From: Sitta carolinensis
Taxonomy: Eukaryota; Chordata; Aves; Passeriformes; Sittidae
DNA length: 64,000 nucleotides
Direction of reading: 5' to 3'
Assembly: GCA_032173965.1 (NCBI GenBank)
Contig: CM063283.1
Location: forward strand, 107,594,108 to 107,658,107
In this document: positions 52,501-64,000 of the stretch, one piece after another
How positions within the stretch are numbered: the first letter of the stretch is position 1
How the letters are laid out: each line of letters starts with the position of its first letter
Notes under the pieces: generated by a model
Databases searched by the model: none
The model's input: the letters and a program-made list of their open reading frames with translations, nothing else
What the model was told of the DNA's origin: nothing
Translations under genes and position numbers: made by a program

Positions 52501-52654
52501 GTGGAAAGAAACGGATACCAGACAAGGGCTCCTCTGGCCTTTTCAAAATGTTCTATGAAAATGGGGTGAGTCATGCCCTGGAAATGCCTGTTTCTCTCTG
52601 TTGCTTATAGAGAGGGACTGGAATGATTAGGTCAAAAGAAATAAGAGAAAACGT

Positions 52655-52750
52655 AGAATAGAGTCATGGTTTGAATTAGAATGGGCTTTTAAAGATTACC
52701 TAGTCCAAAATCCACAAACCATCCTGATCTCCACCCCTACCCTGTACAGG
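52655..52750 (-). mobile_element. Possible degraded CR1 3' end, reverse orientation
   Basis: ATAGAGTCATGGTTTGAATT followed by TTTTAAAGATTACCTAGTCC and CAAAATCCACAAACC resembles a diverged CR1 3' end in reverse. The match is short and weak. Confidence 0.45.
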
Positions 52751-55700
52751 TGAATCTCCTGAAGAGTTTTCACACCTCTACAGAGAGAAGTCATATAATG
52801 TATGATTAGATAGTTTTGGTATGTGTGGAGATCAAACTTAATTATTTTCATTAAAATGCAAATCCAGTTGCTCTGTTAAATCAAATAGAAAGTTATTATC
52901 AAGAACAGTGTAAAATGAGTGTTACTAGACCACACCGTTGTGGCAGAAAGGCAAATGAGCAATTGGCATCAAACAGGCTGAAATAATGGAGAACTGAATT
53001 TCTCAACTCCTACAGACACATACCACATGCAGCTTTCCTCATTCAAAGCACTCACACACCAGGTCTGTGTTACGTTCTCCCCAAGCCCAGAGTGGCTTGG
53101 TGGATGCCTTCCCAAGTGGTCCTCATGTAGATTCTACTTCCCTCTTCTCTGACTCTGCTGCAGTTCCTCAGCAGTCTTCCTGCAGCCCTCTTGCAGAGCT
53201 CAGAGAGAATTTCCTTTTGGTTTGTTCATGAAGAATGCAAAATCAGTGACAGATTTTTTTCAAGTGGACTAAACCTCAGATGAATCATGAGTTTTTTCTG
53301 TAAAATTAAATGTTTGATGAAGTGAAGGCACTTCCTTTGGAGTACTCTTAGTTCATCAAATTAGTGAAAACATTTGAATTTGAAGATACAAATAGATTTC
53401 TATTGTGTGTTTGAAAAACCCTCATTCATTTCTGTGTAACATATCTGCTGGTTTTTTGGTGAGAAAATTCTACTGGGGAAAAAAAGCAAATAAACCTGCT
53501 GATATTTCAGTCAATCACTTGCTGAAGTTTAACAGATACTTTTTATGAGGGATTCTTGTTAAGTAGTGAAAATAGTCCACTGGTTCTACCATGCGTTTTC
53601 TACTTCATGTCTGATGAAGCTTCCTGTATCAGTGCTGCAGTGCAGACCACTGCCCCAGGGATCTCATAATGTGATGGTGGCTGCAGCCTCAAGTCCCAGT
53701 GAAGAGGAGACAGGGAGCTTAAGGAAGATGAACAAAGACTGTGACCAGATCTGACCAGTAATGGACATGAGAGGGGTTTTCAGGTATCCTGAGTGAGCTG
53801 CTCCATCCCTGTGATCCTGGTGTCAAATGCAATCATGTCATAACACTCTATGTGTCAATTTAACTACTCCTGAACTGTATTGATATTGTGAAGAAATGCT
53901 AGTGGTTTGATAGAAGAATTTGGAATCTTGCTGGCATAGTACTTGTTCTCAATTTCTAAAAGAATTCAGTGCCAAGAAGTGATTTCTTGCTCCCAAAATG
54001 CCATGTCTATTGTAATGTGGGGAAAGGGTGCTACAGAGTTTTAGAAGTAAAGAATTGATAAACTTTCTTCAACTTGTCTTAGTTAAATTTCATAATAGTG
54101 AGTTAAATTCGTCAACTTTACAGGTATTAAGCAATATGTGTAAGGTGGATATTAGAACTTGTTTTATAACTGTGTATAAATCCATTCTAATCTAGGCTTC
54201 AGTTTAGTGCTGCTCTTCCACTTTCATCACAGAAGGTATAAGCACGCAGGGGTTAACTTGAACATATTAAGGTAAAGTTCAGTGCTGAATGAATTGCTGC
54301 CTTCACACACACTGTGACTAAGCAATAAGACTGAGATGACTCAAGCTGTAAGTCATATTTTCATGGCTGATTTAACATTGCACAGATGCTATTTGCTTAA
54401 CAATAGCAGAAATATTTTTCCTTCATTCATTCTTTGATCCAGATCTGTTTGGTTTCTTTGATTTGGCAAACTGACACATTGAATTTTCTTTCCATTCTTG
54501 CCCTGGGAAGTGTCTCGTTTTCTGGCTAAATACTCAGCCACAAAGGTAAACCATATTTACCCAATGATGAGCAAAACAGAGGAAAAAGATTGCCACCCTA
54601 TCATGTTATTCTTCCCATTCTTTGCCTCCTGTTTGTAAATAAATTATCTTAAACATGACATATTCCCCTGAATCTTCTCTTAATATAGAAAAATATCTTA
54701 GATATTTGTTCATTCCAAAGCATCTCTGAGGACTTAAATTTTTTTATTGTTTTGTAGGTTCTTTAGGAGCATGGGCTTATATTCATAAATGCACTGCCTG
54801 GTGTTCTCTCTGCCTCTGGTCTGTTCTGCACTTGATCCCTTGCCTGAATGACTGCTGCACTTTTCCCAGTTTGAAAAATAAGCCAAGCTTGTTGTGGTGG
54901 CAGCCAGCAGTGTGTCTGCAGTGAGATTTCTCTGGGCAGTGCTATTCCCTGCTCCCGAGGGTTGTAACCTGACTGCACAGTTACATGAGCCTAAATTTAT
55001 ACAGCTGGGAAACAGAAAATGTAATTTACTTTTTAAAAAATACTTTTTTATTTGATGTTACTTAATGTTTTTTTATCAGGGCTGGAAAGCCAGCAGAAGG
55101 AGACCTGTAGAAGGAGCAATGTTTAATGAATGCTCAGGCTGTCAGTGCTGAGCTTAGTCCTAGCATTCTTATTTGTACAATCAGGCAGGTTAATTTACTT
55201 CTTTCTTACACAGCAAGGTCTGCTCTGTAGACTTAATGAGTTTTACCATTATTGCTTTAGTCTTTAAACACTCATGATTTTGGTTTGGAAATATTATTAC
55301 AGTAATTGTAGAAATTAGATATAGCTCGCAGGCATTGACTGTGGTTGGAGAGATCTGCAGTACTGTAGGGAGGTACAGGACAGCTCTGCCAAGACTTTTC
55401 CAGACAGCTGGAATTGTGCCCAACCTAAAAAATGAACTGCTTCTGAATCCATTTGGTTTGTTTGATTAACAAATCTGAGTTCTTCTAATTACTCTGAAGT
55501 CAAACACACTCATACTACACTAGTTAGAAAGAAGTTGACAGAAGGAATCATATTTTTAGCTTTTCTTTCAGCCTATATTCACTCCAGTGCACTGATATCT
55601 ATCTGAGCTTTAAATGACTCTTCAAGCATTGTTGCTGCCACTCAGAAACGATCCTTTCTTTACTGCAATACATGACTTCCCAGTTCATAAGTCTTCCAGC

Positions 55701-58700
55701 TCTTACCTCTAAAGGTCTGTGAAGATTGCTCTTAACCAAAGAATCTGCTTACTGTTTACACTGTAATACTGACCAGAGCTCTCACTCGGTCTAATTCATG
55801 TGCAATTAATTGAGATCACATTCAACAAGTGTGGTTTGGTTTTCTTCTCTTGCCACTTGACTTTGGTGTCTTGACTGGCTTTTTCTCACCTTACAAATTT
55901 ATTGATTTTGTGCAACAAGCATTTCCTGGTCCTTCAGTGCCTGCTGACACTTGGTTTACTCACCCGGGCGTGTGCCCTCTGCAAATACATTGCTAGGAAG
56001 TGAAGCTGGTTTTTCTTGCTCCCGTTCATGGCATTCTGCAAGCAGCATGCTTTAGTGAGAGCAGGAGGAGAAACCACACTGGTGGCTGCAGTTTCAGCAT
56101 GGTAAGCTTTACATTTGTGCATTTTTATGTCTTCCTGCCATTTTCTTAGAATTAATGCGGGCAGCCCTTCCCCTCTTTCCTCCATCATTGGCTTACATAT
56201 GGCTGTGGCCTTCAGAAAAGAGAAAAATAACTGTGGATGTGGAACATGCTTTGGTGGCTACCTCCTGATGCCATCTTAGTTTTTAATTTTACGTCGGACC
56301 CCCATGTGAATGAACTCTGTGTACAGAGGATTTGTGTGTTTTAAACAGCACATATATGACGTGCCTCTTCTCATTTGAGTGTTGAAGCTGCGTGTACTGG
56401 ATTTAGATTCACCATGCTGTGATGTACAGTGCCAACACTGAGCTGGGAGCTGGAACCTGTGGCTTCCTGAAGCATGGGGAAGAGTCAGTAATGCCATTAA
56501 TCCTGTTCCTGTGGAGTTTCCAGCTAGGCTGTCATACCTCATGCAGCTTTGGTTCAAGCAGTGATTGGTGCCTTTTCAGGAGATGATCTATCTCAGCTTC
56601 TTAAGGGGCAAAAGTCAATAACAACCACCACAATATGCTGCATTCAGCTAGTCCTGTTAGGAATTTTCTTACCAGTATGAAAATACAGTTTATGCCTATC
56701 CTAAATACACCCATGCTAGTAAATACATGTAGTGCAAACAACATTTCTCTGCTGGTAAAGAATTTCCTGCTAGCAGTAGGTGGAGGCTCTATCACTTGAG
56801 CAATGTGAGGCAGTGCTGTGGTTCCTGTACCACTGCAGTCAGGGCATGTGGAAAATGTTGCCTCTTTTGCTGAGTCACTAAATTGTTCCATGTCCTGGCC
56901 TCCAGCTAAGTAGACATAATAGCTCAGCCGTGGGAGCAATTTCTTGTATCAGGCAATTTGATGACAGAGCCACTGAAGAAAAGAGGATAATTCCTCTCCC
57001 TTCATCTTGCTTCCTTTCAGCTTTGTATCTAGGGAGCAGGATGCTTCTCCTCCTTCCCAGAAAGATGGGTGAGAGATGAAGCAAAAGTATTTTGGATCAC
57101 TGTTGTCTTGTTGGGCTCAGGGGATGCTCGTGGCAGGAGCATTCATGGTCATTGTGGAACTGCAAACATCACTGATTGCAGTAGATTCACCATAATTCCT
57201 GTGGCTCTGACCTGATGTCCCTCAGGGAGGTTCAGTTTTGAGGATGCTGTAATTGCCACAAGCAGCTGTGTGGCTAGAGTTAGCAAAAATAAATTGTGTG
57301 TTTTTCCACACTGCATTTTTTTTTTCCCTGTTGCTTTTTTTTGTATTGTTGTTGTTTATATTTTAGGCAATCCTTATTTTTTTTTGTCCTGGGAGGGTGA
57401 GCAAACGCTCTCTGGATAGATATGGTAGCTGTGTGCACTGGATGCAGTTATATGCAGGTTAAACTGTACCTTTTTACTAATTTTTGTCTAAATTTGCTGT
57501 CTTATGCTAATAAGTGCATGTTATTTCTAATGTATCTTCCTGCTACAATAGCTTCAGAGAGTCAAACTCCATTCTAGTCATACACTTCTATGAGGGCAAG
57601 AGAAGTGGCAAAATCTTGGGGAATAATCTCACTGAGCATTTTTTCCTACCCTTCCCATGAGGCAAGGGAAAACAACCACCTACCTGAGAAGCTCACTTAC
57701 ATACAGCCTTGGGATTGTCACAGTGGAGCAGGAATGGATGAATGAAGTGTCTTCTTCCTCTGCAAGTCTGATATCAGATCATTGCTTTACTCTGGCTTAA
57801 GAAGATAATATTCTGTCTACGTACTGAATGTAGATTAGAAGAAAGCCCATCCTTTTAGGGGAGGTTTGCATTTTTCCCAGTGTCCTCATTCACATTTTAA
57901 TGCTCAAATGCTCTGTATGTGAAATCTTCACTCATTTTAGGATGAAAACAACTACACTTCCTAATCAGCCTCAGGGCTGCTTAATAAAACATCACAAGTC
58001 TTTTAAAAGGAGCATTGTCACTCTCTAAAGGCTGGCTGGCTGGTTTTGTTTTTAAACCCTAGGCTGATTCATGATTCAGCTTTTGTCAGCTAATTTATCC
58101 TGGACCATTTAGAGAGAAAGCAAAAGTAGTACAGGAAAAAAGAAGAACAAATTTTCCTATTAAGTCTTCATCTTGAAACACAGGCCTGGTCTCTAATGAT
58201 GTCTTGTCTAAAGCAGGGAAGTCTTAAGTGGTAGATTATTAAAACCAGTATCTCTTTTCTCATTAGTCTCCTTTCCTATAGAGCAAATGTTCCTGCAGGT
58301 TGTGATGTCACTCTTCTCCTTTTTAACAACGTGTGCCATAAAAGTGTCAGCACTTACCACTGAGGGCAGGGGGCCAAACCAGGTGGTCTCCTCTGAGGTG
58401 GGGGACGTTTTAGCACACCTTGTACCAGCACAAGGCAGAACAAGCAGCAGTCTTTAGAGTTTCAACACGGAATCTGTCTAATTGGGAAAGAGTGATGCAG
58501 GATGCGGGACAAAGGATTTTTTTTACTAGATCTGCTTCCTGAAAGGTAAAGATATCTGCAGTATCTTCAGTCCTATAAGTTAGCCTGGCAAGGGTAACAT
58601 TGTCTAAGAATTATAAAAGAATTGGGAAAGACTGTTTTGTCCAAAGCTAACTGCTGCCACTACTTCAGCTAGCCTGAGGTACAGAATATCACCTAGGCAG

Positions 58701-60603
58701 AGATCATGAGCGTAACATGTCTAGAAAGAAGCCTGTCTGAGCAAAGAGGAGCCTCTCTTGAGGTATTTGTTGAAGCTTTATCAGGGAGGGAGTATCTGGT
58801 TAGGAAATCATATTTTAGAGTAGTAATTTCATAGTGTAGAAGAAAATCTGGAAGGTGAGGTGAGTCTGAATCTTACTGTCAATTATCTGGTAGGTGTACA
58901 TATGTTGGACAGGTGGCAGGCAGGAAAACTGGGCTGTTCCAGCATCAGTTCTGGTACTGAAGCCTGAAACAAAACCTGCATTGCTGATGTGCTCAGTGTG
59001 CTGGGGCTGTTACCCCACCAAAGCAATAAGAAATTGGAGGATGCTGCTTTTTAAGATTCTCATTGGTGGTGTTTACATCTTGCTAATACTGAGTATGTGG
59101 TCATTAAACAGGCAGCCATCCTGGCTCTGTAGGAGGATTCTGTTGTTAATTGACAATGTATTTTAATCTACATAAAATTGGTTGAACACATAAGGAGGTA
59201 AAATTGTATTTCCTGATAGCTGCCAAATCCCTCTGTCAGGTGACAAGGACAGCAAAAATCTAAAAATTTTTTGTCATAGATGGGACTGAAGGATAAAGTT
59301 TGAGGAATATTCAGTAAAAAATAGAAAGAAAACCACACAAACCACTGTCAATAGAATTCAACTTCAGTTGATTTTGGTTATTCCACTAGAATAGAATCTA
59401 CTACAAACGTATTTATGTCAATGGGGGTAACACGAATGTAATTTATGTCTATCTGTTCATCTGGTAAACTACATAATGCTCTGCACAATTCTCTATGTTG
59501 CAAACTCTGACATAGTTTCTGTTGTCTTTACAAACAAGATATCTAGTCAAGATTCACAGAGTTCACCATTATTCCGTTGTCAGCATGAGATACCAGAATT
59601 TTGTCGAATAGACCACTGTGTTTTGGGATTTCTTCCCTGTAAGAAACTGAACGGAATGATTTTTCAGCTGGTTTACATCTGGCACAGGAGTGTGTAGCAC
59701 TCTCTGAAATTTTGTCTGACTTACCTGACAGTTTGTGGTCTCATCAGTCTTACCAGTCCTTAGTTCTGCTCTGGGCTCTGTGTATTTACCCCCCAGGTGG
59801 TAAATGAAACAACTGGATTCCCAGTTATGGCTTTAGAAACTTTGGATGTCATATGGGCCTCCCTGCTTTGAGAGAAAAATCTCCCTGGACATTCAAACGG
59901 AATATTTGAGGCTTTTTTTATGGTCTGGTAGGACTATAAATATCTTTAGACTTAAATGAAAGGTTAAAAGAAATGGCCAGTTGTCAGGTTAACCTGATGA
60001 ATCAGTTTTTATCTTCCCTAAATATGCAGTGCCAGAATGTCTCACAAGGTAGAGTGTTTCTGGCAGTCTGCTTGCCATACCACTGGCAAGAACCCTGCTT
60101 ACCTGTAGCACATCGTCAAGACAGTAATGGTGCTGTCAGAGATCATTTCTAACACTTCTGTTATCCTAAATTTCTAATTGTTTAACTCAATCATTCCCCT
60201 TTACCTCTTGGCTTTCCATTTCCAATAAAACCTGGTGCTTTTTCCCCCATTTAAAATTAATAAATGCCTGTGAGAATAATGTTTCATGTCACCCGTGCTA
60301 CCCCTGCAAGGAAAATCAGCAAACAGAATTTCAGAGCACCTTGACCAGACAATCTGTGCGATTTGTGCTGATGCCCCTTGCTCCCCAGTCTGCTGATGTT
60401 AGGATCTTGGGTTAAAAGTGCTTTCACCAGGCATGTTTCTAGGCAGTTCAGGGAAGAGCCTGACCTTGGTAGTGACAAAGAACAATTCATGTTTTGGGTT
60501 TCTTCCTTTTGCTTACAAGTAACTTGGTTTTATGGTATGAATAGGAGCATCTTTTTCAAGAACTGAAGAACAAAGTTAATGGTCCAGCATTGGGGTTTTT
60601 TTT

Positions 60604-60618
60604 GGGGGGGGGGGGGGG
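60604..60618. repeat. Poly(G) tract of 15 nt
   Basis: Fifteen G residues follow GGGG and eight T. Runs like this are rare in assemblies and error-prone in sequencing. Confidence 0.85.
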
Positions 60619-61091
60619 CTTTTGTTTTTCCTATTTAAATAAATGCAGACAATAAAAGTATATATTTTCCATGTGTGTTTTTATTACTAAACTGCTGTAT
60701 GTCTAAGACCACAATCTAACCAAAAGTAGTTGTCTATGGTTTGCTTGTTTCCCAACTTTCAGTGACAAGAAGCTTAAAACTGGCATTCCTGATTTGTATT
60801 TTTGCCTTGATTTGTTGTGTGCTTCAGTTTGTAATTCCTGTACAATTTTCTTACTTGATGAAAATGACCTGATAGTTGGATCTGTATTGCAGAAAAAATG
60901 AGATATTTTTTACACTTTTCTTAGGAAAAAACACCAAAATTTCATGCCAGTTGTGTATCAGTAGCCCCTGAGATAATCTGGTAAGTCTGTAGGCCATTCT
61001 TCAGTGGCTTCCAAACCATTAATAGATTTTATCTTTTGTCAAATCAGACTTTGATGCTAATATCAAAATCATTGTTTGTTTTGATTTTCAG

Positions 61092-64000
<2,909 letters not shown>

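Larger units (their letters stand above)
35470..61091 (+). other. SYTL5: Presumed first intron of SYTL5
   Basis: About 25.6 kb lie between the putative leader-exon donor (GTGAGT at 35470) and the putative acceptor (GTTTTGATTTTCAG ending at 61091). No coding exon of any gene was recognised inside. It contains CR1 fragments at 36850-37515 and about 52655-52750, and homopolymer tracts. Additional small leader exons cannot be excluded. Open frames, including a 171-codon one at 51079-51594 on the - strand, have no recognised domain. Confidence 0.55.

Overview
The window is vertebrate nuclear DNA, most likely from a bird. Coding exons are small, bounded by GT/AG splice sites and separated by long introns. 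The interspersed repeats are CR1 LINE 3' ends of the avian/reptilian type. Turtle or crocodilian origin is not excluded. Nothing prokaryotic is present (no operons, no dense coding), and I see no viral or mobile-defence system. Most open frames in the window are chance frames in introns and intergenic DNA.

Three genes are identified by reading the exons. (1) The 3' end of CYBB (NOX2/gp91phox) lies on the + strand: its last three coding exons (352-498, 1641-1765, 2473-2599) encode the final 132 residues of the NADPH-binding part of the dehydrogenase domain, followed by the 3'UTR. (2) DYNLT3 (dynein light chain Tctex-type 3) is complete on the - strand in five coding exons (21565-21594, 20519-20560, 18562-18685, 17537-17614, 16389-16465). 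They join in frame to exactly 116 codons plus a stop, the same length as the human protein. (3) The 5' end of SYTL5 (synaptotagmin-like 5, a Rab27 effector) is on the + strand. It has a CpG-island promoter/leader exon near 34.7-35.5 kb and, about 25.6 kb further on, the first coding exon (start codon at 61470, donor after 61588). The rest of SYTL5 lies beyond the right edge.

The order CYBB> <DYNLT3 SYTL5> matches the order on the human X chromosome (Xp21.1-p11.4), so this is an ancient conserved block. CYBB and DYNLT3 converge tail to tail across about 10 kb. DYNLT3 and SYTL5 diverge head to head across about 13 kb. The three genes do not share a pathway: phagocyte superoxide production, dynein cargo binding and Rab27-linked vesicle traffic.

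The two CpG islands are the most structured DNA. Both carry GC-rich tandem repeats: a degenerate G-rich minisatellite directly upstream of the DYNLT3 start codon, abutted by a CR1 insertion, and a 24-bp repeat array in the SYTL5 island. Other repeats are about six CR1 fragments, a 45-nt A tract with an ATTAAA hexamer just upstream, an (AC)22 microsatellite and several minor simple repeats. I found no previously undescribed system. The findings below are modest, checkable observations about promoters, leaders, 3' ends and repeats.
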